A DNA stretch of 64,000 nt from Hoeflea sp. (GCF_002733955.1 NZ_NVXQ01000005.1:186001-250000), one strand, 5' to 3'; positions 9,845 through 21,763 are shown, counted from the first letter of the stretch. The notes: generated by a model not told the origin, from the letters alone. Made by a program: numbers and translations.

Positions 9845-10393
9845 ATGACCGAAACTCCAAATCCCAAATGCGGCTGTGGCGCGGTGGAAATGGAAGTCGT
9901 TGGCGGGCCGATCATGAGCACCGAATGCCTGTGTTCATCCTGCAGGACGGCCGCGGATCTGTTCGAGGCCCTGCCGGAGGCGCCACGCTTGCGCGCGGCG
10001 ACGGGAGGCACTCGCATGGAGATGTACCGCAAGGACCGCGTCAGGTGCCTCAAGGGAGCGCTGAACTTGCGAGAGCATCGCCTGAACGGGAAGACCAAAA
10101 CCCGCCGGGTGGTCGCGACCTGCTGCAACACGCCGATATTCCTCGATTTCACCGATGGGCACTGGATCGATCTTTACGGCTTGCTGTGGCCCAAGGACAG
10201 CCTTCCGCCGCTTCAGATGCGTACCATGGTTGGAGATATGGAAACCCCGGCAAATGCGCTTCCGGATGATGCGCCCAACCACAAGACCCATTCGGCCGGT
10301 TTCTTCCTGCGACTGATCCGGGCCTGGGCCGCGATGGGTTTCCGCCATCCGAGGATCGACTATGTGAAAGGCGCCCTTGATGTCCGCAGTTGA
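9845..10393 (+). CDS. GFA-like zinc-binding protein (DUF6151 type)
   Basis: 182-aa protein related to the glutathione-dependent formaldehyde-activating (GFA/CENP-V) family. Cysteines arranged as CGCG near the N-terminus, CLCSSC about 20 residues later and CCNTP in the middle are the expected zinc ligands. The C-terminal part is a family-specific extension. The ATG at 9845 has AAAGGA at the right spacing; the one at 9824 does not. The last bases overlap the start of the next gene, so the two are coupled. Enzymatic activity is unproven for such proteins; a role with small thiol adducts is only inferred. Confidence 0.7.
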   Translation: MTETPNPKCGCGAVEMEVVGGPIMSTECLCSSCRTAADLFEALPEAPRLRAATGGTRMEMYRKDRVRCLKGALNLREHRLNGKTKTRRVVATCCNTPIFLDFTDGHWIDLYGLLWPKDSLPPLQMRTMVGDMETPANALPDDAPNHKTHSAGFFLRLIRAWAAMGFRHPRIDYVKGALDVRS

Positions 10394-10682
10394 AGAGAAA
10401 ATCGAGATCGAGAACATCAATACGCCGGGCAGGACCACCCGGGTGGACCGCGCGAAATATGAAGCCATGCGGGCCGCCTTGTTGTCAGTTCTCCCCGAGG
10501 CGGAACCGGGCGCGCTTGTCACAGACGCCAAAACTGCACTGCTCCCGCTGCTGCCGGAAACCCTGTTTCCCCAAGGCAAGACGGCTGGCTGGTGGCTGAA
10601 GGCGGTTCAACTTGACCTGGAGGCAAAAGGGATCATCGCGCGGGCTGCGACCAAGCCTGTCCGACTGCACCAGACCGCATAG
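10380..10682 (+). CDS. Small DUF6958-like protein
   Basis: 100-aa soluble protein, with the motif run KIEIENINTPGRTTRVD then YEAMRAALLSVLP and the end segment WWLKAVQLDLEAKGII, a pattern I associate with the DUF6958 family, often found with GFA- and DUF1428-type genes. No catalytic motif is visible; the middle looks like a small winged-helix-like fold, but that is inference. The start lies inside the preceding gene (overlap of 14 bases), showing coupling. A strong bidirectional terminator follows. Confidence 0.6.
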   Translation: MSAVEEKIEIENINTPGRTTRVDRAKYEAMRAALLSVLPEAEPGALVTDAKTALLPLLPETLFPQGKTAGWWLKAVQLDLEAKGIIARAATKPVRLHQTA

Positions 10683-10704
10683 TCAGACAGCCCATCTCGC
10701 AAAC

Positions 10705-10740
10705 AAAAAGCCCCCGGATCACGCGATCCGGGGGCTTTTT
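10705..10740. terminator. Bidirectional terminator between the DUF6958-like gene and pnp
   Basis: Perfect stem AGCCCCCGGATC / GATCCGGGGGCT with the 4-base loop ACGC, flanked by AAAAA on the left and TTTTT on the right, so it works for both convergent genes. The pnp stop lies about 50 bases to the right. Confidence 0.92.
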
Positions 10741-10790
10741 CAATTCATCAGCTTCAGGCGGTCAGCCGCCTTCAGCCATCAAGCCGGGAC

Positions 10791-12911
<2,121 letters not shown>

Positions 12912-13239
12912 GTCTTGTCCTTCGTATGCGGGCATGTGGGCGTGGCAACTTTCGGCCGCGCGCGTCACTGTCCCGTGTGTTTGAGCGCATCTCGGGCAAG
13001 ACAGCGGGAGGCTTTGAGGAGACCGTTGTCGTAAACGGCGAAAGCATCCGGCAATCCTGCCCCATGACAGGCTATTTTGAGTGTTCTGATCCGAATGGCC
13101 GGAGAGCAGAACGGTTTCGGCGCGATTTTCCGGCCCGGTTGGCCAGATGGCGCGCGCCGCAGCGCCGCAGTCCCGATACAGCAGGACCGGAGAATGATTT
13201 CGGCGGGCGGTGCACAAGGCCCCGCCCGCCGAAAAGCAG
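12912..13239 (-). promoter_or_regulatory. rpsO-pnp intergenic leader
   Basis: 328 bases between rpsO and pnp on the minus strand. The first 40 bases hold a long hairpin (separate entry). The remainder has several short GC-rich dyads but no clear intrinsic terminator. By analogy with E. coli, where this interval holds an RNase III site and the pnp autocontrol region, it is likely a regulated mRNA leader; that is inference. Confidence 0.5.
13198..13234 (-). promoter_or_regulatory. Long hairpin directly after rpsO
   Basis: Perfect 13-bp inverted repeat TTTCGGCGGGCGG (13198-13210) / CCGCCCGCCGAAA (13222-13234) with an 11-base loop, five bases after the rpsO stop. No U-run follows on the minus strand, so it is better read as an RNA-stabilising or RNase III processing stem than as a terminator. 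Confidence 0.7.
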
Positions 13240-13509
13240 TTAGCGGCGGATGCCCAGACGGGCGATCAGCGCAGTGTAACGCGCTTCTTCCTTGCGCTTG
13301 ACATAGTCAAGCAGGGAGCGACGCGTGGACACCATCTTCAACAGCCCGCGGCGTGAGTGGTTGTCCTTCTTGTTGTCCTTGAAGTGACCGGTCAGGTTGT
13401 TGATCCGTTCAGTCAGGATGGCAACCTGGACTTCCGGCGAGCCGGTGTCGCCTGGCTTGGTGGCGTATTCTTCAATCAGCGCAGCCTTGCGCTCAGCAGT
13501 AATCGACAT
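13240..13509 (-). CDS. rpsO: 30S ribosomal protein S15
   Basis: 89-aa primary 16S rRNA-binding protein of the small subunit platform. It has full length and the conserved S15 segments [27 protein letters not shown] and LDYVKRK. The start has AAAGGAT seven bases upstream. It lies upstream of pnp on the same strand, as in most proteobacteria, but here is separated from truB by a small secreted-protein gene. In E. coli S15 represses its own translation; no equivalent pseudoknot was identified here. Confidence 0.98.
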   Translation of the reverse strand: MSITAERKAALIEEYATKPGDTGSPEVQVAILTERINNLTGHFKDNKKDNHSRRGLLKMVSTRRSLLDYVKRKEEARYTALIARLGIRR

Positions 13510-13719
13510 CGTGGTATCCTTTCATTCTGGATGGATCTGGCGCCCGCTGCCGGGATGTCGTCCAGCAGGGGCCTCGAACGTCATGCAGGCGGAACCTGCA
13601 ATAACGGCTGGGCTATAGGCCAATTACCGCCGAAATGAAAGGAAAATGTGGCGGAGACCCACGGCAGCGCGCGCCGGATCAGGCCCAGCCCACGGCGCCC
13701 GGCGGCCGAAGCGGTGAAA

Positions 13720-14073
13720 TCAGCAGCCGCGCTTGACATAGGCGTCGGGTACAGCCTCGACCCAGGCCACCGAGCCGGCCTCTTCCCTGGTGATGTAGGG
13801 GCCATCGGCAACACAGTAAAACCCGTTGCGAAAGCCGTCGACATCGGAGGTGTTGATGACGCGCGATCCGGCGCCGCCGCCAACCATCGGGCCGCCGAGC
13901 TGCATCAGGATGTTCTTGGCATCCGAGCGGCTCGTCGAGCAGCCGAGAACAATGTACCAGCCGCAGCCATTGACATCATAGCCTGGCGTCTGCGCTTTGG
14001 CCGGCTGTAGACTTGCACCGAGCAGCGCTGCGGAAAAGCCGGCGATAGCCGTGATTTGCAGAAATCTTTTCAT
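13720..14073 (-). CDS. Small secreted protein of unknown function
   Basis: 117 aa with a clear signal peptide: MKR, a hydrophobic core (ITAIAGFSAALLGASL), then PAKAQ as a cleavage site at about residue 27. The mature part of about 90 residues has four cysteines (in NGCGWY, VLGCSTS, GFYCVAD and KRGC), which could form two disulfides in the periplasm, and a region with repeated small residues (GGPMVGGGAG). The ATG at 14073 has GGGGGAG before it. It sits on the operon strand between truB and rpsO, where most relatives have no gene. I recognise no domain. Confidence 0.7.
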   Translation of the reverse strand: MKRFLQITAIAGFSAALLGASLQPAKAQTPGYDVNGCGWYIVLGCSTSRSDAKNILMQLGGPMVGGGAGSRVINTSDVDGFRNGFYCVADGPYITREEAGSVAWVEAVPDAYVKRGC

Positions 14074-14184
14074 GACCCGTCTCCCCCCGCGTCCCTGTCC
14101 GGCCAGCAGCTGCCAGCCAGGACCCAAGGATGACAGTCTGCAATGATGCCAGGCGAGGCGCAAGCCTTGCGTTACGGTCCGGGA

Positions 14185-15120
14185 TCAGCCCTTGAACACC
14201 CGGCGGGGCCGGAATTCGCCGTCGGCAACCTCACCGATCGAGAGCAGCTGTCCACGAACGAAGGCGCAGGCGTCGTCGGTCGCTACCGGCGCGTCGCGGC
14301 CGCGCAGGATGATCGGATTGCCCATGCGGATACGATGGGCCTGATCTTCGCTGACATCGATCCGCGGTAGCATGCCCAGCGCCTCGCCGGGGGGCACCAG
14401 ATATTCATCGAGCCTGGCCAGCCGCTCCGCGTCATCCTCGATCTCCTCGAGCGCGACCAGATCGGCAAGCGGGACCATGGCGTCTTCGGAGAACGGGGCA
14501 ACCATGGTGCGGCGAAGCGCAGAGATGTGCCCGTAGCAGCCGAGATCGCGGCCAAAATCACGGGCCAGCGCGCGGACATAGGTGCCCTTGCCGCATTCGA
14601 CCTCGAACACCGCATGATCGGCATCGGGGCAGCCCAGAAGCGTGATCCGGTGGATCTCGACCTCGCGGGCGGGAATATCGACCACTTCACCGTCACGCGC
14701 CATATCGTAGGCGCGTTCGCCGGCAATCTTGACGGCAGAGAAGGCCGGCGGGATCTGCTCGATCACGCCGGTATAGTTGGGCAGCAGCGCTTCGATGGCG
14801 GCCTGGTCCGGTCGGGTCTCGGAACTCGCCACGACCTCGCCCTCGAGGTCGTCGGTGTTTCGCTGCTCGCCCCAGGCCACGGTGAACTCATAGATCTTGC
14901 GGCCATCCATGACATAGGGAACAGTCTTGGTGGCGTCGCCCAGTGCGATTGGCAGCATGCCCGAAGCAAGCGGGTCAAGCGTGCCGGCGTGGCCCGCCTT
15001 CTCGGCCTTGAACAGCCACTTGATCTTGGAGACCGCTTCGGTCGAGCCAAAATCCCAGGGTTTGTCGAGAACCAGCCAGCCCGAAATCGGGCGACCCTTC
15101 TTCTTGCCGCGGCGCCCCAT
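14185..15120 (-). CDS. truB: tRNA pseudouridine-55 synthase
   Basis: Converts U55 of the tRNA T-loop to pseudouridine. It is 311 aa: N-terminal [13 protein letters not shown], the catalytic Asp in [15 protein letters not shown], and a C-terminal extension of about 70 residues as in other long TruB proteins. The ATG at 15120 follows the rbfA stop by one base, so it is translationally coupled, and this was chosen over a frame extension inside rbfA. TruB after RbfA and IF2 is the standard operon order. Confidence 0.96.
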   Translation of the reverse strand: MGRRGKKKGRPISGWLVLDKPWDFGSTEAVSKIKWLFKAEKAGHAGTLDPLASGMLPIALGDATKTVPYVMDGRKIYEFTVAWGEQRNTDDLEGEVVASSETRPDQAAIEALLPNYTGVIEQIPPAFSAVKIAGERAYDMARDGEVVDIPAREVEIHRITLLGCPDADHAVFEVECGKGTYVRALARDFGRDLGCYGHISALRRTMVAPFSEDAMVPLADLVALEEIEDDAERLARLDEYLVPPGEALGMLPRIDVSEDQAHRIRMGNPIILRGRDAPVATDDACAFVRGQLLSIGEVADGEFRPRRVFKG

Positions 15121-15121
15121 C

Positions 15122-15568
15122 TCAGTCCTTCCCATCGGCTTCGGTACCGGGGTCAGCAGCCGCCTCGTCATCTTCGTCCCTGGAATCGAGATCGCGGGCG
15201 ACTTCAGGCGAACGCAGCAGCGCGTCTATCTTTGAATAATTCTCGAAGCTGGTGTCATCGCGGAAGCGAAGCTCGGGAATGTTGCGCATCTGGCGCAGAT
15301 CCGGCGAGACGCGACCGCGGATGAAGCGAGCATTCTTGTTGAGTGCCGCAATGGTCTCGGCGTGATCGTCAACACCCAACGGCGTGACATAGGCGGTGGC
15401 CACCTGTAGGTCAGGCGACATGCGCACCTCGGTCACGGAAATCATGGTGTTGGAGATGATGGGGTCGCGAACCTCACCACGCTGCAAGACCTGGGTAATG
15501 GCGGCGCGGACCTGCTCACCGACGCGCAGCATGCGCTGGGATGGGGCGGATGAAGATGATTTGGGCAT
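15122..15568 (-). CDS. rbfA: Ribosome-binding factor A
   Basis: 148-aa KH-fold protein that binds the 30S subunit during late maturation of the 16S rRNA 5' end. It has the N-terminal [20 protein letters not shown] helix, the [19 protein letters not shown] core and the end pattern RHIPEL-like [15 protein letters not shown]. The C-terminal tail of about 25 residues is very acidic ([11 protein letters not shown]), as is common in alphaproteobacteria. It is in the operon between infB (189 bases upstream) and truB (one base downstream). Confidence 0.96.
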   Translation of the reverse strand: MPKSSSSAPSQRMLRVGEQVRAAITQVLQRGEVRDPIISNTMISVTEVRMSPDLQVATAYVTPLGVDDHAETIAALNKNARFIRGRVSPDLRQMRNIPELRFRDDTSFENYSKIDALLRSPEVARDLDSRDEDDEAAADPGTEADGKD

Positions 15569-15724
15569 GGGATTCCAACCAGGTTTGCGGGCAAAAGCGC
15601 CTGATCAAACCGGGTCCCGGTAACGCGCCTTGTCCCATTGTTCGTGCATGTCGTTATCGCAAACCGCTGCACGCATTTCCGCGACACGCATCATAAGGCC
15701 CGAGGCAACGCAGAACGGATGGCA

Positions 15725-15747
15725 GCCCGGCGCATGACGCGCCGGGC
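15725..15747 (-). promoter_or_regulatory. Hairpin in the infB-rbfA gap
   Basis: Nine-bp stem GCCCGGCGC / GCGCCGGGC with a 5-base loop, ten bases after the infB stop. No U-run follows on the minus strand, so it is probably an RNA stability or processing element rather than a full terminator. On the plus strand it is followed by CTTTAT, but no plus-strand gene ends here. Confidence 0.5.
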
Positions 15748-15757
15748 CTTTATCCGA

Positions 15758-18484
15758 TTACAGCGAGCGCGTGACGTGTTCGACGCGGAAGCACTCGATG
15801 ACGTCGCCGGCGCGGATGTCTTCGTAGTTCTCGAAGGCCATACCGCATTCCTGGCCGCCATTGACTTCGGCGACTTCGTCCTTGAAGCGCTTGAGTGTCT
15901 TGAGCTTGCCTTCGTGGATGACAACGCTGTCGCGGATCAGGCGGACGCCCGAGCCACGTTCAACCTTGCCTTCGGTGACGCGGCAACCGGCCACCTTGCC
16001 GACCTTGGTGATGTTGAACACCTCAAGGATCTCGGCATTGCCGAGGAAGGTCTCGCGACGTTCCGGCGAGAGCATGCCCGACATCGCTGCCTTCACGTCA
16101 TCCACCAGATCGTAGATGATGTTGTAGTAGCGGATCTCGACATTGTCGCGCTCGGCGGCATCGCGCGCCTGCTTGTTGGCACGGACGTTGAAGCCGATGA
16201 TCGCAGCGCCCGAAGCTTCGGCGAGGCTGATGTCGGATTCGGTGATCGCACCAGCGCCGGAGTGAATGATGCGGGCGCGGACTTCGTCGGTGCCGAGCTT
16301 TTCGATGGCGCCGGCAATGGCTTCGATCGAACCCTGCACATCGCCCTTGACCAGCAGCGGAAATTCCTGGCTGCCGGTATCCTGCAGCTGGGTCATCATC
16401 TGCTCGAGCGAACCGCGTGAACCGCTCTGGCGGGCTGCCGCCTTGTCGCGGGCAAGCCGCTGACGATACTCGGCGATTTCGCGGGCACGGCCTTCGTTTT
16501 CAACCACTGCAAAGCGGTCACCGGCCTGCGGCGTGCCCTGGAGGCCGAGAATTTCGACCGGGAATGCCGGTCCGGCTTCCTTGACCTGCTCGCCACGGTC
16601 ATTGACCAGGGCGCGCACACGGCCCCACTGGTCGCCGGCAACGAGGATTTCACCCGGATGCAGCGTACCGGTCTGCACCAGAACGGTGGCAACCGAGCCA
16701 CGGCCGCGATCGAGCTTGGCCTCGATGACCACGCCTTCGGCGGTGCGGTCAGGATTGGCCTTGAGGTCGAGCAGTTCAGCCTGCAGCAGGATGGCGTCGA
16801 GCAGCTTGTCGAGGCCTATCTGCTTGGTCGCCGAAACCTCGACGTCGAGCACCTCACCGCCCATGCTTTCGACAAAGACTTCATGCTGCAGCAGGTCGGT
16901 GCGGACCTTGTTGGCATCGGCTGTCGGCTTGTCGATCTTGTTGATCGCCACGATGATCGGCACACCGGCCGCCTTGGCGTGGTTGATCGATTCGATCGTC
17001 TGCGGCATCACCGCATCGTCAGCCGCGACCACCAGGATCGCGATATCGGTTGCCTGGGCGCCACGGGCACGCATCGCGGTAAAGGCGGCGTGGCCCGGCG
17101 TATCGATGAAGGTGATCAGCTGATCGTTCTTCTCGACCTGGTAAGCACCGATGTGCTGGGTGATGCCACCGGCTTCACCCGAGACGACGTTGGCGTCACG
17201 GATGGCGTCGAGCAGCGAGGTCTTGCCGTGGTCAACGTGGCCCATGATGGTGACCACCGGGGGCCGGGGAACCGCATTGCCGCCGTCGTCCTCGACATCG
17301 AAGATGCCCAGTTCGACATCGGATTCCGACACACGCTTGACGGTGTGGCCGAATTCGCCGGCGATCAGTTCCGCCAGGTCGGCATCGATGATGTCGCCGG
17401 GCTTCATCATCTGGCCTTCCTTCATCAGGTACTTGATCACATCGACCGAGCGTTCGGACATGCGCTGCGAGAGTTCCTGAATGGTGATGGTTTCGGGCAG
17501 CTGCACTTCGCGCATCACCTTTTCACGGGGCTCCTGCGCCATCGAGCGGCGCATCTTTTCCTGGCGGCGACGCATGGCTGACAATGAGCGGCCACGCGAG
17601 TTGCCGTCATCATTGAGAGCGGCGGTCAGCGTCAGCTTGCCACGACGGCGATCTTCTTCAGCCTTCGGGCGTGTCGGCTTGGCCGCTTCAGGGCGGGTCA
17701 CCTTGGCGCCTGGACGCGCTGCTCCACCCGGACGGGCAGGGCCGCCTGTGCGAGCCGGGGCTTCCTCTTCGTTTTCACGGCGGCGGCCACGCACAGCATC
17801 CGCAGATGTGGGCGGCACGGCTTCGGCCGGTGCGTTGGCTGCCGCTTCCTTGGCTGCGAGCGCTTCGGCTTCAGCTTCCTTGGCTGCCTTTTCGTCTTCT
17901 ATGGCCTTGAGGCGAGCAGCTTCTGCCTCCTCGACGGCGCGGCGCTTATCTTCCTCGGCCTTGCGGGCAGCCTCTTCTTCAGCGCGCTTGCGCTCCTCCA
18001 CGTCGCGGATACGGCTATCCTGCAGAGCGCGGCGGCGGGCTTCGAGTTCGCTTGCCGAAAGCTGGTTGAGCACGGCACCACGTGGCGCGGGCTTGGGCGC
18101 AGCGGGGCGTGACGGGGCCGTCTTGGGCGCCGCAGCCGCCGGTGTCGGAGCGCTTGGCGCGGGCTTGGGAGCCGAAGCAGCGGGTGTGGGTGCCTGGGAC
18201 GCTTCCGGTTTTGCCGCTGCCGGGGCAGCAGGTGCTGCCGGAGCCGTCTCCGCAGGCTTTTCAGCTGCCGGAGCAGCGGGCCGCGGCTTGAGGGTTACCG
18301 GCGGGACCGGCTTGTCGTCTTCGGGACGGTTGATGCGGCGCTTGCGCGTCTCCACCACCACCGCCTTTGTACGGCCGCGTCCCATCTCCTGGCGAACCAT
18401 CCCCTGTTCCACAGAGGGGCGCTTCAGCGAGAAGGTCTTCTTGCCGGTAACACTGATCGTCTTGTCGTCGTTGCTGTCGCTCAT
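15758..18484 (-). CDS. infB: Translation initiation factor IF-2
   Basis: GTPase that brings initiator fMet-tRNA to the 30S subunit and drives subunit joining. It is 908 aa. Residues about 60-290 are a low-complexity Ala/Pro then Glu/Arg-rich helical region. IF2_N-like helices lie at about 328-385. The G domain follows with GHVDHGKT (415-422), DTPGH (461-465) and NKID (515-518), and then the C-terminal domains that bind fMet-tRNA. The long variable N-terminus is usual in alphaproteobacteria. It lies downstream of ylxR (93 bases). Confidence 0.98.
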   Translation of the reverse strand: MSDSNDDKTISVTGKKTFSLKRPSVEQGMVRQEMGRGRTKAVVVETRKRRINRPEDDKPVPPVTLKPRPAAPAAEKPAETAPAAPAAPAAAKPEASQAPTPAASAPKPAPSAPTPAAAAPKTAPSRPAAPKPAPRGAVLNQLSASELEARRRALQDSRIRDVEERKRAEEEAARKAEEDKRRAVEEAEAARLKAIEDEKAAKEAEAEALAAKEAAANAPAEAVPPTSADAVRGRRRENEEEAPARTGGPARPGGAARPGAKVTRPEAAKPTRPKAEEDRRRGKLTLTAALNDDGNSRGRSLSAMRRRQEKMRRSMAQEPREKVMREVQLPETITIQELSQRMSERSVDVIKYLMKEGQMMKPGDIIDADLAELIAGEFGHTVKRVSESDVELGIFDVEDDGGNAVPRPPVVTIMGHVDHGKTSLLDAIRDANVVSGEAGGITQHIGAYQVEKNDQLITFIDTPGHAAFTAMRARGAQATDIAILVVAADDAVMPQTIESINHAKAAGVPIIVAINKIDKPTADANKVRTDLLQHEVFVESMGGEVLDVEVSATKQIGLDKLLDAILLQAELLDLKANPDRTAEGVVIEAKLDRGRGSVATVLVQTGTLHPGEILVAGDQWGRVRALVNDRGEQVKEAGPAFPVEILGLQGTPQAGDRFAVVENEGRAREIAEYRQRLARDKAAARQSGSRGSLEQMMTQLQDTGSQEFPLLVKGDVQGSIEAIAGAIEKLGTDEVRARIIHSGAGAITESDISLAEASGAAIIGFNVRANKQARDAAERDNVEIRYYNIIYDLVDDVKAAMSGMLSPERRETFLGNAEILEVFNITKVGKVAGCRVTEGKVERGSGVRLIRDSVVIHEGKLKTLKRFKDEVAEVNGGQECGMAFENYEDIRAGDVIECFRVEHVTRSL

Positions 18485-18577
18485 TCCGTATCCGTTTCCG
18501 CGGGAAACCGCTTCGCGCCTGTGCGCGTCGGCTTCTTGATCTTTCGCATCCGGGGCTTGATACCCGGTAGCCCGTTT

Positions 18578-19204
18578 TCAGCCCGGTCCCGCATCGGGAC
18601 CGTTTCTGTAGCGCGCAAGCATCTTTGCGCGCTTCACTACACCCTCACCGGCCTGCCCTGCAAGCGCGGCGGCATGGATAAAAGCGCTATCACCCAGGAC
18701 AAGCGCCAATTCATCGGCTGAAAACAGCCGAAAGACGGGTATCTCCGCCTCTTTGACCCCCATTGCGCGCGCCGTATTGGCCTGACGCAATTTACGTACG
18801 CCGTCATCGGCCGCATCCGTCGCATGCATCAGCGCCAGCGCAGCGCCTGAGCGGATGGCATCATCCACCTTACCAGATCCGGTGATGAACTGGCCGGATT
18901 TCCGCGCCAGGTTCATCATCCCGAAAAGGCTGTCGCAAAGCAGCCTGTCGACCACAGCCCCCAGTTCGGGGTCGGTGTTCACTTCGCATTTCAGCGCCCG
19001 GCCGAAGAGCTTGCGCTTGACCGCAAGGTCAACAAACGTCCGCTCCGCCGTTACCCAGCAGCCCCGCCCGGGAAGGGCGAGACGCAGATCCGGGACCACG
19101 GCCCCGTCCGGTCCGGCAACAAACCGGATTAGACCATCGGGCTGGCCACGCTCCCTGGTCACTATGCACATCCGGTCGTTCACGGGTTCGATCCTGACCT
19201 TCAC
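18578..19204 (-). CDS. YlxR-L7Ae-like RNA-binding fusion
   Basis: 208-aa protein joining an N-terminal YlxR/DUF448 domain (about 1-75: CIVTRERG, then the RGCWVTAER-type GR(G/A)xW motif) to a C-terminal L7Ae/L30e-like domain (about 90-190: ARKSGQFITG, ALALMHATDA). In many bacteria these are separate genes in the nusA-infB operon; alphaproteobacteria commonly fuse them. YlxR proteins are nucleoid or RNA-associated factors, and the L7Ae-like part suggests kink-turn RNA binding. It lies 26 bases after nusA in the same operon. The exact start is uncertain. Confidence 0.88.
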   Translation of the reverse strand: MKVRIEPVNDRMCIVTRERGQPDGLIRFVAGPDGAVVPDLRLALPGRGCWVTAERTFVDLAVKRKLFGRALKCEVNTDPELGAVVDRLLCDSLFGMMNLARKSGQFITGSGKVDDAIRSGAALALMHATDAADDGVRKLRQANTARAMGVKEAEIPVFRLFSADELALVLGDSAFIHAAALAGQAGEGVVKRAKMLARYRNGPDAGPG

Positions 19205-19230
19205 CGCAGAGCCCCCGGGGACACCAGGCC

Positions 19231-20880
19231 TCAGGCCTGCTCGCCGCCCGCTTCCGCTGCCAATTCCGAGTCCGCGTCGCCAGCTTCCGCTGCTTCGGCT
19301 TCCGCTGCTTCGTCTTCTTCAACGACCAGCTCGTCTTCGGTGATCCAGCCAACCGCAAGGCGGGCCTGCAGGATCATCTGCTCGGCTTCGGCACGGCTGA
19401 CTTCGAGATCCGAGAAGAGCCCGTCGAACCGCTTGGTTTCGCCATCCTTGCGCTCCGACCAACCGGTCAGATCGTCAACGGCGCAGCCGGCAAAGTCTTC
19501 GACGGTCTTGATCTCGTCACCGCCGAGCGCCACCATCATTGCGGTGGTGAGACCGGGGATCGAGCGCAGCTCGTCCTCAACGCCCAGCTCCTTGCGCTTG
19601 GCATCGAGTTCGGCTTCGACCTTGTCGAGATATTCGCGCGCACGGGTCTGCAACTCGTTGGCGGTCTCCTCGTCAAAGCCTTCGATCGCGGTGATTTCAC
19701 CGATCTCGACATAGGCCACTTCCTCGACCTGGCTGAAGCCTTCGGAGGCGAGCACCTGGCCGACCATCTCGTCGACATCGAGGGCTTCCATGAACAGCTG
19801 CGTGCGCTCGTTGAATTCCTTCTGGCGGCGCTGGCTTTCTTCTTCCTCGGTGAGGATATCGATATCCCAGCCGGTCAACTGCGAGGCAAGGCGGACGTTC
19901 TGACCGCGGCGGCCAATGGCCAGCGAGAGCTGTTCGTCCGGCACGACAACCTCGATGCGCTCGGCATCTTCGTCCAGCACCACCTTGGCCACTTCAGCCG
20001 GCTGCAATGCATTGACGATGAAGCTCGCAGGCGACGGCGACCAGGGGATGATGTCGATCTTCTCACCCTGCAATTCACCAACAACGGCCTGCACGCGGCT
20101 GCCGCGCATACCAACGCAGGCGCCGACCGGATCGATCGAGGAATCGTTTGAAATCACGGCGATCTTGGCGCGGCTGCCCGGATCGCGGGCGACCGAGCGG
20201 ATCTCAATGATGCCGTCGTAGATTTCCGGCACTTCCATCTGAAACAGCCGGACCATGAACTGCGGATGGGTGCGCGAGAGGAAAATCTGCGGGCCACGCT
20301 GTTCGCGACGCACGTCGTAGACATAGGCGCGGACACGGTCGCCATAACGGAAGGCTTCGCGCGGAATGGTTTCATCGCGGCGGATGATGCCTTCGCCACG
20401 GCCGAGATCGACGATGACGTTGCCGTATTCGACGCGCTTGACGGTGCCGTTGACGATCTCGCCGATGCGATCCTTGAATTCGTCGAACTGCCGGTCACGC
20501 TCGGCTTCGCGCACCTTCTGCACGATGACCTGCTTGGCGGACTGGGCGGCGATACGGCCAAAATCCATCGGCGGCAGCGGATCGGCAATGAAGTCGCCGA
20601 GCTGGGCGTCCGGGTTGCGGTCGCGCGCCAGCATCAGCGGGATCTGGATCGAATAGTCTTCGGCATGCTCAACCACTTCGAGCAGGCGCTGGAGGCGGAT
20701 CTCTCCGGTCTTGGCATTGATGTCGGCGCGGATGTTGGATTCCGAGCCATAGCGCGAGCGGGCGGCTTTCTGGATCGCGTCGGCCATGGCGGCGATGACG
20801 ATCTCGCGGTCAATGGACTTCTCACGCGCGACCGCATCAGCGATCTGAAGAAGCTCAAGCCTGTTTGCACTGACTGCCAT
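19231..20880 (-). CDS. nusA: Transcription elongation/termination factor NusA
   Basis: Binds RNA polymerase and nascent RNA, modulating pausing, intrinsic termination and antitermination. It is 549 aa: N-terminal RNAP-binding domain (LLQIADAVAREKSIDREIV), S1 domain (about 135-200), two KH domains (with GACVGMRGSRVQAV and AIGRRGQNVRLA), then C-terminal helix-hairpin-helix-like repeats and a very acidic tail. The ATG at 20880 has GGAG seven bases upstream and matches the rhizobial start MAVSANRLE; an ATG 12 bases further up is the alternative. NusA may act on the leader hairpin of its own operon. Confidence 0.97.
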   Translation of the reverse strand: MAVSANRLELLQIADAVAREKSIDREIVIAAMADAIQKAARSRYGSESNIRADINAKTGEIRLQRLLEVVEHAEDYSIQIPLMLARDRNPDAQLGDFIADPLPPMDFGRIAAQSAKQVIVQKVREAERDRQFDEFKDRIGEIVNGTVKRVEYGNVIVDLGRGEGIIRRDETIPREAFRYGDRVRAYVYDVRREQRGPQIFLSRTHPQFMVRLFQMEVPEIYDGIIEIRSVARDPGSRAKIAVISNDSSIDPVGACVGMRGSRVQAVVGELQGEKIDIIPWSPSPASFIVNALQPAEVAKVVLDEDAERIEVVVPDEQLSLAIGRRGQNVRLASQLTGWDIDILTEEEESQRRQKEFNERTQLFMEALDVDEMVGQVLASEGFSQVEEVAYVEIGEITAIEGFDEETANELQTRAREYLDKVEAELDAKRKELGVEDELRSIPGLTTAMMVALGGDEIKTVEDFAGCAVDDLTGWSERKDGETKRFDGLFSDLEVSRAEAEQMILQARLAVGWITEDELVVEEDEAAEAEAAEAGDADSELAAEAGGEQA

Positions 20881-20987
20881 GTCTGTCTCCATATGTCGGG
20901 CCGCGGCTGGCAGCCCTGGTCTGGTTTAGGCCCTCCACGGGGCCGGATCAAAGGCACCCCGGAGGGTGGTCCGAATTCGTTACCCGA

Positions 20988-21617
20988 TCAGGCGCTGTCG
21001 CCGTTCTCGGGATCTTCCGGGATCTCCCCGGCATTGTTTTCGTTGGCCGCATCGGCAGCCTTGGCAGCCTTGTCGGCGCGCAGCGATTCGCGGATCAGCT
21101 CGTCGGTCAACACCAGCTTGACTTCGGCGAGTGCTGAGAACGGAATAACCGCGACATTCTCCTCGCCGTAGGCAGGCTGGTCGCGCTCGACCGAAAACCC
21201 GGTCTCGGTGACATCGCGGATATAGCCCCGGAAGCGCTTGCGGCCATTGATCAGCACGGACGCGTCGCAGCGGGCAAGGTGACCTTCCCAGCGAACAAAA
21301 TCAGATTTGCGCACCAGCGGCCGGTCAATGCCGGGCGACGATATCTCGAGATGATACGCCTTCTCGACAGGGTCTTCAACATCGAGCACCGGCGAGATCG
21401 CGCGCGAAACCGCTTCGCAATCCTCAACGCTCATGGTGCCGTCATTGCGCTCGGCCATGATCTGCACGGTCATGCCATTCTGGCCCGACGAGCGGACCCG
21501 GACCAGGCGCATGTCGAGGGACTGAATGATCGGCTCGACAATCTCTGCAATGCGCGCGTCAACACCGGTCTCGGTGACCAGTCGTTCCTCGTGGGGCATT
21601 GCCGTTTCATCTGTCAT
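20988..21617 (-). CDS. rimP: Ribosome maturation factor RimP
   Basis: Assists 30S assembly by helping S12-region folding. About 209 aa: the N-terminal domain contains the motif [15 protein letters not shown] and the [13 protein letters not shown] segment, followed by [14 protein letters not shown], the family hallmark, and a C-terminal SH3-like domain. The ATG at 21617 has AGGA somewhat far upstream; an ATG 18 bases later is possible. The C-terminus is extended with an Asn/Glu/Asp-rich tail. First gene of the rimP-nusA-infB operon. Confidence 0.94.
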   Translation of the reverse strand: MTDETAMPHEERLVTETGVDARIAEIVEPIIQSLDMRLVRVRSSGQNGMTVQIMAERNDGTMSVEDCEAVSRAISPVLDVEDPVEKAYHLEISSPGIDRPLVRKSDFVRWEGHLARCDASVLINGRKRFRGYIRDVTETGFSVERDQPAYGEENVAVIPFSALAEVKLVLTDELIRESLRADKAAKAADAANENNAGEIPEDPENGDSA

Positions 21618-21763
21618 CGGGGCCGTATCCTGACTGCTGAACGCGCCGCCCCTCCGACATGGCCCGGGAAACACGTGTGCAGCACGTTCAAAGTGCCACA
21701 GCGTCTCTGGTCCGTCATCCTTGAGGTGACGCGCTGCAAATGTTCGACTGACCGTCTGGCAAC

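Noticed and set aside
15721-15755. Terminator after infB
   Set aside because: Stem is good but no U-run on the minus strand and rbfA-truB continue the operon; kept as a hairpin only.
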